This document shows, piece by piece, positions 34,791 through 47,520 of a stretch of 64,000 bases of DNA. The stretch's first letter is position 1. Every line of letters begins with the position of its first letter. This DNA is from Panorpa germanica (taxonomy: Eukaryota; Arthropoda; Insecta; Mecoptera; Panorpidae), in contig OY783214.1 in NCBI GenBank assembly GCA_963678705.1, positions 8,184,001-8,248,000 of the forward strand, in the 5' to 3' direction. The position numbers and the translations under genes were made by a program. Under the pieces are notes generated by a model. It was not told the DNA's origin and searched no databases. It was given only the letters and a program-made list of their open reading frames with translations.

Positions 34791-37700
34791 ATGACCACAA
34801 TTTTTCAAATATTTCTATAATATAAATTCAAAATATTTTTTATTTTGTTAAAAAAAATATATTTCTTTAGTCAGTTTTTATGAAAAATTATTTGTTTTAT
34901 ATGTAAAATTTATACAGAACGAGTTAAATATTTCAATTTAAAAATGGAAATAAAATTTGATATGAAATTCAATTCATATACAAAAGAAGTCGTCGCTTGC
35001 GACGGGGTAAACTCTAGTGTAAATGTATATATGTAAATATCAGTGCGTTGAAATATACAAATACATGAAAATAATTTAGAACTGTTGATAAAATGAGTAT
35101 CTATAATACCGACAATATAGACGCCTATAAAGACATTTATATAGCCAATAAAAATAAAGACATGTCTAAACTGGGGCTAGAACGCAATTCTACGTTTTGT
35201 CGCAGTATTACACGCAGTTGAATAAAAGCTTTCGTTAAAAGACTTAAAGCTTTTTCAAAATTACGCAGTAGCTTTTACTAAAAATAATAGAAAGTTTACT
35301 TAAGTGAAAGATATGATGTAATAAATTTTAAATAATTGTTTGTAACAAAAAAATAAAAATCGTGTGTTCATTAAACAAAAATATGTTGAAAGTTTAGAAG
35401 CAATATGCCTCGATAGTCTCTATGGAACTATTTTGTAGAGAATGGTGGGAAACCCTATGTTCGGGTTTCCACATATATTCTTCTGTATCCTAGAGATTAC
35501 ACTGTGAACAATGTTATTGAAATAATTTATTATTATGTACTACACTCTTTATATTTTAAGAAGAAAATAATGCAACACAACTTCTTTATAAAAAGGTTAT
35601 CTTTATAATAATATATATCTTATCGTCGTGTTATCGGTGGGTTTGTCGAATATACGAGAACACCACGACAATTAATTAAGACCTGAAGAACACATAGACA
35701 TTCTAGGAAACAAATTTTAATTTACTAGATTAATATGTATGTGAAATAAAGATTGTTAATTAGTTAATTATAATCATAAATATTTTAAATATTTATTAGT
35801 TATGCTTTTTTACAATTCGTTCTGTAAATGCAAATCTATTTAATTTAAGAATTTATTATTTATGAAGTAGACAATATTTTTATGTAGTATTTCAAAGATT
35901 TCAGCAAACATTAAACTAAAATTAGAAATAACAGGATGTATGAGGGTCAAACTAAAATTAAAATGAATTTATTTGGTTAATGATAATTGTTTATGATTAA
36001 GGTTATGTGCAATCAGTAAACTTTTAATAGGTAATATTAAGTTTCTGTCAATTCTATATTTATAGTTTACTAGATTTAAGCACAAAAATATTGCATATAT
36101 CTTTCCGCTTGTCTTAAGACAAGTCTCCGTAAAATAGCAGTGTAATGCTTTTGACTATGGAGTGGCACTTATTTGCAACGAGTCATACATTGTAAACAGG
36201 GGTATTCACACAAACAAGAAGTGACCATCGTCCGGTATAATTTGAAGCATACTTTTTTCTAATGAGCATAAAAAGTAGCCGTGTAGATGTTGACGACAAG
36301 GTAAAAGCTTATGTAATTACTTATGTGTTAAAATGTTGAACATTTAATTAGATAATGTACAAGAAGACAGTATAAACTGGTATAAACCATTTATTATAGT
36401 TGTTAAAGAAACAACTAAATATTTATCCTTCATTAAATATTTATAAACTTCTTTTATTATCAAATTATTTTATTATCTTAGTCACCTTGTAATTTTTGTA
36501 AATCACATTCACTTGAATCAGTTTTTGTTTCATTAATTCATTCATTTTTTATAGTTTATAAAAGTATGTTCACTTTTCACAATCGCATATTTCAAATAAA
36601 GGATCAGCAAACTTATACACATTAATTTTGGGTGTTTACTTAATTGTATAAAATATAGACACCCAAACCTAAACAATAGTACAGTTATATTAAATAAAGT
36701 AAAATATATTTATTAGTGAAAATATATGTTGCTTAACATAAATATTTAATTCAATTATTTGTCAGAGAAATCTGCTATCAAACTAGTTACTTTGGATATG
36801 CATAAAAAGGTCAAACCCGGATATAAATTCGAATTTGTGTTATCAATTTTTTTTGTTTATCTTAAAAACCATAACTTCTACAAACATATTGTGAGGAGCT
36901 GTTTTGTACACAATAATATTATCTACAACTTTCGTAAATAACTTTTTCTTGTAACTTTTATAATAGAAAAGTTATAAGCAAAAATGAATAAAGAATTGTG
37001 TCTTAATATATTTTGAAACCAACACATTTACAATAAAACATTGATGGACATGACATACACATACATGGTACGATATTTAGTATTTACAATTTATATCGTA
37101 GATTTATACGGCTCTTATCACCTTTTTTTAAGCATTACTCACCGAACTTTCATATTTTGAACTATATTACACTTAGCCTACATTTCAGGTGCTAACAACC
37201 TAACTAAAGCGTATAAATTTCACAAATATTTAATTTTGCATTACAACTGTTGTTTAACCCTGGCGTTAGTTTTCTACCAAAAATATAGAGTGCTGTACAC
37301 AAATAGAATATATAAATTCATATGGAGCAAAGACTTATGGATAGTGAGCACGATTTTGATTGGACGATCACTCATCAATCTTTTAGTACGGTTATGAAAT
37401 AAAGTGCATAGCTTATACATTTGAAATACGAGTATGTGTTACATCTGCACTATCGGGCTATGTTGTTAGCACGAGTAGCTTTTATAAATACTAATGCGTC
37501 ACAGAAATAGTAGCAAAATTTATTGCAATATATTACAGCATTTTCAATTTAAAAATCTTTATTTACTCGTATTTCAACGTAGTTAAATACATGACGAGCC
37601 AAATATCTAGCACGAGTAGAGTGAAGCTGTAATATGTGAGTTGGTTTTGAGTAAACATCAACAAAAGAGCACAAACGAGTTTTTGATAAATAATTAAGTA

Positions 37701-39308
37701 ATTATTTATAGTGGGGAACACTAAATAGGTTATTTATAGCCACCAAAACTCATATGGTGGTAATAGCTACCTAACTTTTAAATAAAATCCTTCTGTTAAG
37801 ATGAGAAGGTGGTAGTGAGAACTACGGTTTTTAATAGTGCTATCATCGACAGACAAAAGATTGCTTCAAAAAGCGACCTTATATAGTCAATGGAAAGTCG
37901 ATCCTAGTTGCAGCAGTCGTATGCCTTTTCCTCGCTTCTTTTCTCTTTTTCTTTCTTCTCTTCGATACTTTAAATCCAATGTTTTCGATGCGAACCATGC
38001 GAACATGTGGACGCTTCCTTATATAGAACTAATCGCTTGTAATCGTTCAGTTTGCCTCTCCCATTTCAGCCCGAATTCTACAAGAAGTCTAACCTAACCT
38101 ATGTATAAACAAAATACAAGGAAACAGTTCTGCCTCTATTCTTCATTTAGTTTAAGTTATTAAAATGTCAAACTGAACGCGTGACGTTCACTTTAAAATA
38201 TAGTAGCAGTGATAAACCAAACCTACGAATAATATTACGTTGCTGTAGTTATAGTTAAAGTAGTTATATAGTTATATTTTTAACAAGAGTCAATAAAAAA
38301 CTAGATTAAACTTACTCATATAATATGAAGTCACAAACTTTTCTTCTGTATGGTTGAATAAAGTTAAATTCTAAGTTTCAGCCGTATTCAAAGGTAGGAA
38401 CGTACCGTCAATAGAAACAGAGCGCTGTAAAGTCAGATAAAATAAGTCGAATTTGTCATGTACCTTCAAACTTTTTCTATAGACTAAATTATTATAGTTT
38501 CAATGGAACATGAATATTTTATATTTAAAACTAAACTTAATTCAAGATAGTTAAAAGAAAGTTACCGTTTTTTTAATAAAAATAAAATGTATTTTATTGC
38601 AGTGGGCACAGGCGGCGTAGAAATAGCGGTTATCGTTTTCTACGTGCCTGTATAGATGTATATTATAAGTATAGTAATCATTACACTTTTTACCGAATAA
38701 AAGTCAATGGGGAATAGGTTCAGAATAAATTTTGCTCTTCTCATTCTAAAGAAAATTAAAAATGCATGCTTTTATGGGACTGTAGTTAAATCCACTCCTG
38801 CATATTTACAAACAATAAAATAATTGATATTAATGTTATGATATTTAATTGAACATTACCAATTTGTTGATTTAAATTATTCGAATTGGGAATTACAACT
38901 CGAGCGATAAAATGAAGTGTTTTTCTAAATTGGTATTTTTATTGTTTCCTGTACCAAACTCATAATCATAATTTTTATTAAATAATTTCATATTGAATTT
39001 GTTAAATATTTCGTGTCGCTATTAATTGAAAATGAACACTTACTTTATAAGCAAACAAAATGATTTCGGTCTTTTATAATTATTTTTATATTTATACTTT
39101 TTTTACATATATTTCCAAAAAAGCTTAAATAATAGAATAATAAAGATTGAAAGAACACAAATCTATGAAAAAGAGAGGGAACATCTGAAATAAATTTCTC
39201 CTGGACTGGCACTGTCTAAAAAGACACTCCTCCACTTTTTTTAATAGAATTTGATTCAACGCTAATAAATGCCCTGTAAATTTGCCTCCCACTATTTTAG
39301 TCATAAGG
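34791..39308. other. Intergenic AT-rich DNA upstream of the protease gene
   Basis: No gene supported. 36759-36941 has an AT-rich frame that looks like a chance translation of a repeat rather than a protein. 37837-38097 has a pyrimidine-rich frame. 38770-38812 shares GTTAAATCCACT.CTGCATA with 48897-48925. Confidence 0.5.
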
Positions 39309-39316
39309 TATTTATA
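39309..39316 (+). promoter_or_regulatory. TATA-box candidate of the protease gene
   Basis: TATTTATA lies 49 bases before the ATG. A CAGA that could act as initiator is at 39336-39339, about 28 bases after the TATA start, which is the usual spacing; this predicts a 5' UTR of only about 20 bases. Position is inferred, no transcript data. Confidence 0.45.
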
Positions 39317-39357
39317 CCCACAATTGCAGTTTTGGCAGAAACTGATTTTAATTTAAA

Positions 39358-40587
39358 ATGTTTCTAATATTCGTTCTTCTAGTGATACAAGTGCAATATA
39401 TTGTGGAATTATTAGGTAATATTCATGAATTGATTTCTTATACCATATATTCCCAGGTAGAAATTGTAATGCAATGTAACACTTTAATTAGCTTGTAATA
39501 AGCTCGTAAGTCTTGTACAGCTTGACATCTCTTACATAATGCAAGTGTTAAATTACATTGCGAGACAATTTTCTAAGACTTGGCTTACTTAACATCAATT
39601 TTGTGGCGCTTAGTTTAATGCAATCACAATACCATGCAGCAGCTGACGAAATTGAATATTATAACACTGAAGAACCATATGTAACCACCACCAAAAGACC
39701 TAATACAAGAAAGATTATTGGTGGTTGGAAGACCGACATAAAATACTATCCGTATCAAGTTAGTTTGGAGGATGATAATGGACATTTTTGTGGAGGATCC
39801 ATAATTCACATGGAGTGGATTATAACCGCGGCTCATTGTTTGATGTAAGTTAATTGAATCTATCAACGAAGCGATGATTATCAGGATTATCTGTTATTGG
39901 AATATGAATAATATTGTATTTGGTACTTAGCCAAGTGGTATTGACGGTAAATTTGGTTAATAGATTGGTAATCCTTTTAGAATGTTTGAAATATTCAACC
40001 CAGATGATATAATGATCCGTGCTGGGACATCGGTGGCAACAGTGGGAGGAGTGGTGTACGCCGTCCTAAGTATCCACGTTCATCCAACGTACGATGAAGA
40101 TACCGATGATTACGACTATTGTCTTTTATTTCTAAAAAGTCAGATAACCTTCACTGAGAAAATAAAACCCATCCGTATTCCGAAGCGTAATGACGAAATT
40201 CCTTCAGGAGTTGATGTTCGGGTATCTGGATGGGGCGTCTCCGAAGCAGACCCCCTTGGATCATATGATCTAAGAGCTGTTGAACTGCAGACTGTTAGCA
40301 GACAGTCATGTCAGTCTGCGTTTAGGGGAACGGTGATAACGGAGAGAATGATCTGTGCCGGATATTTGGAAGGTGGTAAGGATGCATGTCAAGGAGATTC
40401 TGGCGGACCTTTGGTAGCTGGTGATATTCTTGTAGGCATTGTATCATGGGGTGGAGAATGTGGAGCGGAGGGATATTTTGGGATCTACTCAAAAGTTTCT
40501 GATCAAATTGACTGGATACTTAGAACAATGAGGGATACCCGTAAACGCCTTGCTAGAAGAACAATAGGAAAAACTTGCAATGATTAA
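39358..40587 (+). CDS. Secreted trypsin-like serine protease, three exons (39358-39415, 39640-39844, 39981-40587)
   Basis: The spliced frame is 870 bases, 289 residues plus stop. Exon 1 encodes a hydrophobic signal peptide (MFLIFVLLVIQV...), ending in phase 1 at TTAG/GTAATA; exon 2 starts after ATGCAG at 39640 and completes an Ala codon; its donor is AT/GTAAGT and exon 3 follows TTTTAG, giving HCLI-MFEIF. Predicted propeptide is ~21-44, cut after Lys44 to expose IIGG. Catalytic triad: His85 (TAAHC), Asp133 (DYDYCLL), Ser228 (GDSGGP). Asp222, six before Ser228, and the glycines at 245 and 255 predict trypsin specificity for Lys/Arg. Cys pairs 70-86, 198-213 and 224-248 are standard. Odd: Cys135 replaces the usual Ala two after the catalytic Asp, and a basic tail ends in a second unpaired Cys287. 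No clip or other accessory domain. Likely an extracellular digestive or body-fluid protease; the tissue is not readable from sequence. The later ATG at 39558 is in intron 1 and would lose the signal peptide. Confidence 0.9.
39416..39639 (+). other. Intron 1 of the protease gene, holding an ~80-bp family copy
   Basis: A 224-base intron with GTAATA donor and a weak pyrimidine tract before ATGCAG. The donor and acceptor phases agree only with this acceptor; the nearby CTTAG at 39609-39613 would break the frame. About 39445-39515 matches the ~80-bp dispersed repeat family. Confidence 0.7.
39445..39515 (+). repeat. ~80-bp dispersed repeat family, copy 4 (in intron 1)
   Basis: Reads GGTAGAAATTGTAATGCAATG, then AACACTTTAATTAGCTTGTA, ATAAGCTCGTAAG, matching the TAGAAATTGTCTTGCAGTG / ACACTTGCTAGCTTG / CAAGCT..TAAG order, but diverged. 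Confidence 0.45.
39845..39980 (+). other. Intron 2 of the protease gene (136 bp)
   Basis: GTAAGT donor directly after the His-Cys motif codons and a TTTTAG acceptor. Joining makes an ATA codon and continues the protease domain without a gap. An intron just after the catalytic His region is common in this family. Confidence 0.9.
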
Positions 40588-40657
40588 TTGTATATCTATA
40601 AGGTTGTTTGATTTTGTTGAACTTAAAATTATAACTTTTTAAACAATTATTCATGTT

Positions 40658-40663
40658 AATAAA
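40658..40663 (+). terminator. AATAAA polyadenylation signal of the protease gene
   Basis: AATAAA lies 71 bases after the TAA stop, so the predicted 3' UTR is under about 100 bases. Confidence 0.6.
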
Positions 40664-42827
40664 TATTAACTGATTTTGTATTTGTTTTACTATGTTGTTC
40701 ACTCTTTGGAATATTTCTCCATTTATAAGAATGGATAACACTGATAGTTTCTTTACATTTTTATCAATGTTATATACATATACTAGATTGCATTTACCGA
40801 AAATGACAATTTTCAAAGAATTCTTTATTAAAATTAAGTTGGGTGACTTACCTACGACTCACAATCAGGCTCGGAGTAAGAGTAAGACATTTGACCCATG
40901 TGTCGCAGTGTTACGAGTACATGTAGTTGTGTGTGCTAGTGTGTGTGTGTGTTTGTTCGTATAGCTAGTTGTAGGTTGTCGCAGAGCTTTGTGAGAGTCT
41001 CGTCTTTCTTAATCCGTTGCGACGCCACTAGGTTTTTATATATTTTTTTGTACTATTTATGTTCTTTTTATATTCTTCGTTCGCTATACGGTATTATTTG
41101 TAGACTCCGCCCATTTCTAGACCACAAATTGTAGCCTGGATTAGATCCCGTGACGTCACATTGCACAATGTCACAATACCCCGACGCCATGTCACATTTA
41201 AGCGACTGAGAATAAGAATTTCACTGCAGTTTATTATATAAAGTGTAAAATGTTTCTGCAAGATTTAAAACTTCAGATATTTGTTATGGTTTTGTTTTTA
41301 GTTTATATGTGAAGAAGCACAGCGTTTTCAAACTACGTACGGGTACTTGTTCTGGGTTACATTTGAAATAGTTTAGATACATTCAACTTATTCAATACTT
41401 TTGTTTTGTAAAATTACTATGTGAATATAATACTAGAAAATGTATGAAATAATACGTTATCAATTTTTTTCATGGATTTAATCGCATTGATTTATGAACA
41501 GCTCATATGATTAGATGTAATGTTTACTTGTTTTTTACGTGTTACTTACCATTACTATAACGGCGCTATATTTTCTGGGTTTGATTATTATCAAGAGTAT
41601 TTGATTAAATGTATATACCGATGAGAAATAAAATTAAAGTAGTATTTGATGAAACCTGTAAAAAATTGATGCATTTAAAAAAAAAAAAAATTTTTTTGTA
41701 GGAAGTGTGAGGTGCGAATGTACTTTCACCTAGAATCTTCTAATTATTGCCACCATCTTGGTAAAATGGCGACTAAAAATGGTTATTTTCAAAAGTGTAT
41801 AGTTTTATAGAGAACAATTTTTCCTAAAACTCCATTTCGTATATCTACCGTTTATCGAGATATTATAGAAAATCCGTTTTCCAAGTCAAGAATTGCCCAT
41901 TTCATTGCAATTCCAAGCTGCTAGTTCTCGAATATGCAACGAAACTTCTTTCAGCATCAAATAATCCATCATTAGACTTTGCAGTAATTTGAAGTGAACC
42001 GAACTTTGTTTTTCCCGTTTACAGTTTACAGTTACGACTAGTACAATGAACTTACCCGCTTTTTTCGTCTTAGTCTTCATCTTGTGATGCCGTACAATGC
42101 TTCTAGAAGTAGTAAGGTTTTTCAAATCTTAGTTTACTTAGTTATAAACTTTTACTACCCAATAGAAACATTTGGCTAGTCAATGCATGATATACATGTT
42201 ATACGAATACGTCGTATATTCAACGCGAGTGGTTCTTCGGCGAGATGATGCTTCTTTTTTGAGCGGAGTGAAGTATGCCATAGAGAAACCAAACATTTCA
42301 TTAAACTGTGGCTTTCCGTTACACCACTTAGACCCCTCAATACTCAATGTCAGAGTTTGTCAATTCTTTATTTATAGGTTGTCGTAAAATAAAAATAAGT
42401 TCGCTTATTGCTTATTTATTATCAGAATAAAGATTCTATGATTTTTATTACTATATTGAAATAATTTGGATTCTTTTTTGTTTTGTTTTATGTTTGTATT
42501 TTATAGCAAAGGAATTTGTGAAAACATACTTTGTTTTACGGAAAATAGTGAAATTATACTATGAAAATAATCAGTCACTCAATATGGAAATATAGTACAA
42601 TCCCAAGATACAGGATCCCGTGTAACTTCTGAATCTGAAAATTGCGAAATGCAAAACCCCTAACCGCAGTGTCTTCAGGACTACTATAATTGTTAAATTT
42701 TTAAAACTAATCTATTAATCTTCTAACTAAGAATAGTATTTCTTAATGAAATAAAATCAATATTCTCTATTGCAAAATTCTGTTTGAACAATCGTAATAA
42801 TTGTATTTCCTATTTTCGTTGCGCTAT
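40664..42827. other. Intergenic AT-rich DNA between the protease and the gap
   Basis: 41555-41620 carries a SINE-like repeat copy. 41690-41880 looks like decayed repetitive DNA (A-run, then GC-variable sequence) but no family could be named. No host exon recognised. Confidence 0.5.
41555..41620 (+). repeat. SINE-like dispersed repeat, copy 2
   Basis: Shares GGCGCTATATTTTCTGGGTT and TGATTATTATCAAGA with the copies at 9310 and 55235; only the 3' half is present. Confidence 0.45.
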
Positions 42828-43027
42828 NNNNNNNNNNNNNNNNNNNNNNNNNNNNNNNNNNNNNNNNNNNNNNNNNNNNNNNNNNNNNNNNNNNNNNNNN
42901 NNNNNNNNNNNNNNNNNNNNNNNNNNNNNNNNNNNNNNNNNNNNNNNNNNNNNNNNNNNNNNNNNNNNNNNNNNNNNNNNNNNNNNNNNNNNNNNNNNNN
43001 NNNNNNNNNNNNNNNNNNNNNNNNNNN
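42828..43027. other. Assembly gap, 200 N
   Basis: Exactly 200 undetermined bases, a round number typical of scaffolding; the true distance is unknown. Frames crossing it are meaningless. Confidence 0.99.
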
Positions 43028-43434
43028 AGTATGTATGCGTGGTGTAATTATCTCAAACAATGTGTAGCCATTGTTGGCAAAATGGTCGTGTCACAGGTTA
43101 CAAGTTAGAACAATTTGCTTTCAGTATATTTCACATACCATCGTCCGTAATTTATGTTATTACACAAAACAAAACATAATCCGTGGACAACCACAGACCC
43201 TTAATTCAGGAAGAATTATTTAAACCCTACAACATTAATAAATGAACTTGCGTATTTAGTTGTTAATTTTTCTGTTGGTGTTTTTGATTTAAAAAATTCA
43301 TTTATATAATTCTTTTTAATTTAAACATTTGAGCTCTAACTTTCCAAAACATTAAGCCATTAGTTTTGTATAAAAATGTGTATATTGTTACGTTATAGAT
43401 TCAAGTAAAGTAACCTCATGTATCAGTATAAAAT

Positions 43435-43510
43435 TACTTGGAATTAGCTTGTGACTAGCTAGCAAGTGTGAATCCTTCACTGCAAGCTGCTAGAAAATTA
43501 TGTGGCAATT
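43435..43510 (-). repeat. ~80-bp dispersed repeat family, copy 5
   Basis: Reverse complement gives ATTTTCTAGCAGCTTGCAGT, GAAGGATTCACACTTGCTAG, CTAGTCACAAGCTAATTCCAAG. Opposite orientation to the copy 200 bases away. Confidence 0.6.
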
Positions 43511-43639
43511 TGATAGATTAAGGTAATTTAATTAAAGCACTACTTGTTAAAATAATTCACGGTTATAATTAAATATCCCATCTAGAAAACAGTATTTACA
43601 TTCCAAGTTTTAAACGCTTAATACAAGCTTATTTCAAGA

Positions 43640-43750
43640 GTAATTTTTTACCTTTATGTTAAAAAATTGTTTAAATAGTGTAAGTCTTAAATTCTTTAGC
43701 TTCCTACAAGCTAATTCTAAAGTCCATTCTCTACTAGGGATAAAGAAAGG
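43640..43750 (+). repeat. ~80-bp dispersed repeat family, copy 6 (partial dimer)
   Basis: TAATTTTTTACC at 43641 and TCCATTCTCTAC at 43723 are the same position of two units, 82 apart. Between them are AAAAAATTGTTTAAATAGTG and TAGCTTCCTACAAGCTAATT. Confidence 0.6.
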
Positions 43751-44845
43751 ATTTTTCTGGATGTTTAAAAAGATATAAATTTCACATTATAAGAAAAACG
43801 TTTTTAATTTAGTAGAATATAAAAAATTGTTGTAGTAAAATATGTAGCAAATAGCATACAAGGTAGTACAAACATTTTGTATTTAGCGGGTAATGGGTTC
43901 CCTAAATTAAAGTGTTACTAACTTCATCTAAGTGATCTATTTCTGTGAAAATAATTTAAGAAAATAATAAATTATAGAAGAAATAGTAAATTCTTCCGGA
44001 AGAAAACTTTTAGCATCTGATATAACATTTATGTCAATAAAGAGGAAAAGTTTCAGCATCTAATTACGTTTGCAAGTAATTTGGTAGCTCAACTGCGACT
44101 TCCAGTATAAAATAAATCGACCTTAATGTATATTGAGTGATAATAAACGTACGCTATTCTCCATATTGTCCGTCGTTGTTTAGTTTCTACCTAATTACCA
44201 TTAGAAACAACTTTAGACATTACTTCAGTACTTATCGAATGAATTTCTTTTAGAAATGTGTAAAACTTTCTTACTTCGATACTAATGATGCTTTGGAGAG
44301 GAATAAAGAGTTGAAATTGTTTTTTTTGTTCTTCTTTGTTTGGGAAGGGTCATTGTTTCTGGTCAATATAACGTCTGTTTGAGACTTTACTAACAATAGC
44401 CGGTACTAAAGGCCTGTTAATGTGGTCTCTTTGTGATGTGATACGACCAGAGTGTTTGCTGGAACATTGTACTATGTTCTGTAATGTGGCCGGCTACTAC
44501 GGCTACTACGGTTTGTATGATCAAGCACAAGTTGTAATGGTTTGTAACGTTATATTATATCTCTTAGTATTGCAGTCACATCACAGAGGGAGCTGATAAG
44601 GTGACATGGACACCAGTAACTAGGATTCTAGATTATACCTAGCAGCTACTATGACATACCTGATGTTATATTATGTACACAGTACAATATAAATCTCAAT
44701 TAAATTCTGACGTAAACTATGTATCACTCTATCACATAAGACAGATGTACCAGCGTTTAATAACTAGGGACCGGATTTATATGCAATAAAAATCCCTTAA
44801 TAGTGCTTATAATATGCACTATACTCGTATATATCACATCACTTA

Positions 44846-45090
44846 ATAAGTTCGCACGATGACATATAGATGGCATTACTATAGAAAAATCCAAATTACT
44901 TTTAATCCAAATTACAACCTTCAAACGGTATGTATCAAAATTTCATGACATTCCGACCGTTAGATTACGAGCTACCGTGTTTCTAGTGACGCTACTTTTG
45001 TAATTTTGAAAACAATGAAAAATACCGAGTTTAAATAACACATGTCAAGCTTGACATTGTTTTGCTTGAAGACTATTTTTTCATCGAGTT
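44846..45090 (+). mobile_element. Mariner-like 5' fragment, copy B
   Basis: Starts ATAAGTTCGCACGATGACATA and includes AACCTTCAAACGGTATGTAT, AAAATTTCATGACATTCCGAC, TTTCTAGTGACGCTACTTTT, then an ATG followed by a broken start of a transposase-like frame (KNTEFK, then a shifted segment resembling LIKHCF). This is the most complete of the three copies but is dead. Confidence 0.55.
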
Positions 45091-46307
45091 TTCATTTCAA
45101 GCGAGTGTGAATTGTGCTTAAAATATACAGAAATAATAAATATTCTGAGAATTGATAACATATCAGCCTAAATGATACCTTAAAAGAAAGGCCCATAACC
45201 GAGGATATTTTTAAAAAGGTTTTAACGATAAAGCCTATTTTATTTATTTTTCTAAATTTCATAAACTGCAGCAGCTTTTTCTAATTTTAAAAGTTTTTAC
45301 TTCAAAAACGTCTAGTATTTTTTTTAAATAACGCAGATGCTTAAAACTTGGTTTATTAGGTTAGGTACACATCTGACAAACGCCAAAAAATAAAACAATT
45401 AACATACCAACTTAAATTGGGGCACTGTTGGCATTTAAATGTCAGTAATTGTGTTTTTATAAAAATAACATTAAAGTAGCAGTAAAAAATAAATAAGCAG
45501 ACTTCGGCTAAGACATGTATGGCTGAAAATGTTCTAAACGGTCTCAACTATCATCCCCTTAAGGCTTTGCACCTTTTTATCAAACTCCTGTATATTGACA
45601 ACAATTGTCAACTATCAGCAAAGATTACAAATGTGGGAAATTCTTTTCAATAAATAGTTGGTGTAGGCGTTAGAAAAATTACAAATATTTGCAGTAATTC
45701 GGATGCGAGCTGCTGATCGACTCGCATACTACAGTAACTCGCATAATACGTTGTGAATATAGCTGTACTGCAGTAACTGAACAAATCAACTCGCTCTCTG
45801 TAACCTAACCAGTTACCTTTACATACGAAATAATTTTTTAGTGTTTAAGTGAGAAAATCAATTGAAGTTAGGCTATTTATTAAATTAATAACACTTAAAT
45901 AACTTCAATAAAAATAATCTTAATAGTTAGTTTTTTTTTTATATAAAATGAAAATGATAGTTTACCACGTTACTTAGATTCATGCTTCATATATAAATCA
46001 ATATACTATAAAATATATCATATACATTTTTCCACTAAATCAAATTGGAATCTGTTGCGAGAATTTATAGATAATAACATAAAGTATAGAGAAAGTGCAG
46101 CTGTATAATTCAAAATAAGAATAACAGTACTTTCTTACACCACAAATAATTTGAAAATATATTTTAGTCACGTGATCTCTATCGTTCTTATTTTCTTTTT
46201 ATAAATTACAACGTTGTTAGATTATTCTTTATTGCTTAAAACAACATATTGTTCGCTATTGTTGCAAGTGTCGTGTTTGTTGATGTAATATACAATAGAT
46301 ATACACC

Positions 46308-46344
<37 letters not shown>

Positions 46345-47419
46345 CCTTATATGTAGATATATTTTCCTATAAGTTTTTGAAGACAGTATAACCTATTCGG
46401 ATATTCCCATACAAATATTCACCAAATTTTATGTGTTCCATGCCACGAAATATCTAAAGTTTCTGTGAGCTCTGTTTAACGTTTAGTATATCTTGAACAA
46501 CTTTTGCATTCAAACATCTTTTCCTATTTTCCTTAAAACAAAACATTTTATATGAAATGCTTGGTGAATGTTTTGTGCGGGATAAGAGAACTGAATATTT
46601 ATTTTTGTTTGTTTTCGTTTTTTTTTTATTTTAACAATGTGCAAATATATTTCGTATATACTAGCTATATACTCACTCGTAAATATTTATATATAGCTGA
46701 AAAATCTAAATCTTTAAATATACACATGACTATTAAGTTTGTCCCAACAAGTTTAAAAAACTATTTAGTTATATAGATTGAAGTAATGCTCATAAGAAAA
46801 TAATTTCCTTTTGTTTTGAATGATTGTTTTTTAAAATTTAATTTATTATACATCGGCCTACACTTTGAACGAACTTTGAATCGTTGCTTGAATGTCTACT
46901 CCAGATATTTTTCTGCCATAACCTCAAAAATCATGACACGCAAAACACAAAATATGGAACTAACCTACTATATAGCTAACATTGATGTAATATTTTACTT
47001 AAGCAAAACATAGTAATATTTAGTCTAGAAGGATTTTACTTTATAGCTAATCTAAAAGCCTTTAATTTTTAAAAGAGACTCATTAAGATGTTATAATCCT
47101 AAAAACATTGATTGCTCAAAAGCACTCAAATAGATCGCAAAACGTTGTATATTAGGTAAAATCGTTTACATAACAAGTAACTTTGACTTAGATAAACCTT
47201 AAATACATGTAACTGTGTTTAGCGAGAAAGATATGTACAGCTGCCTATTTCCATACCGATTCTTAGGCTATTTTTGTCATATTGTCAGAAAAAAATCATA
47301 CCAAAAAATGTATACGTAAATAAAACTAACATTTTATATAAAAGTTGTATGTAAGTTTATATATTTTGTAATGTTTTATATACATAACTGTATTTAGCAG
47401 TTATCTCACGTAAAATATT
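45091..47419. other. Intergenic AT-rich DNA, no gene recognised
   Basis: 46304-46344 is a (CA)n(TA)n microsatellite. No exon, tRNA or repeat family copy otherwise seen. Confidence 0.5.
46304..46344. repeat. Microsatellite (CA)n(TA)n
   Basis: A short run of ACs followed by 24 bases of AT alternation, the same composite type as at 4019. Confidence 0.9.
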
Positions 47420-47520
47420 GTAGCCCCAACCTAATTCCAAGATTCATTTTCTACTGGTCATATAAAAATTGTCTTAGATAATTCTAAGTTTAATTTTCTA
47501 CCTGGATATTATTTTAAACC
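47420..47520 (+). repeat. ~80-bp dispersed repeat family, copy 7 (internally shortened dimer)
   Basis: CTAATTCCAAGATTCATTTT, CTACTGGTCATATAAAAATT, GTCTTAGATAATTCTAAGTT and TAATTTTCTACCTGGATATT. The second unit follows after only 47 bases because the ACACTTGCTAGC...AAGC part is missing. Confidence 0.6.

Larger units (their letters stand above)
43028..44845. other. Intergenic AT-rich DNA with two ~80-bp family copies
   Basis: Apart from the listed repeat copies (43435-43510, 43640-43750) nothing is recognised. 44480-44515 has a tiny GGCTACTACGGCTACTACGG direct repeat. Confidence 0.5.

Noticed and set aside
39558-39848. Using the ATG at 39558 as start of the protease
   Set aside because: It is in intron 1, gives no convincing signal peptide, and the exon 1 at 39358 joins in phase and supplies one.
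39624-39866. 80-codon minus-strand frame
   Set aside because: Antisense of protease exon 2.
42784-43067. Frames crossing the N block
   Set aside because: They exist only because N was read as open; no coding evidence.
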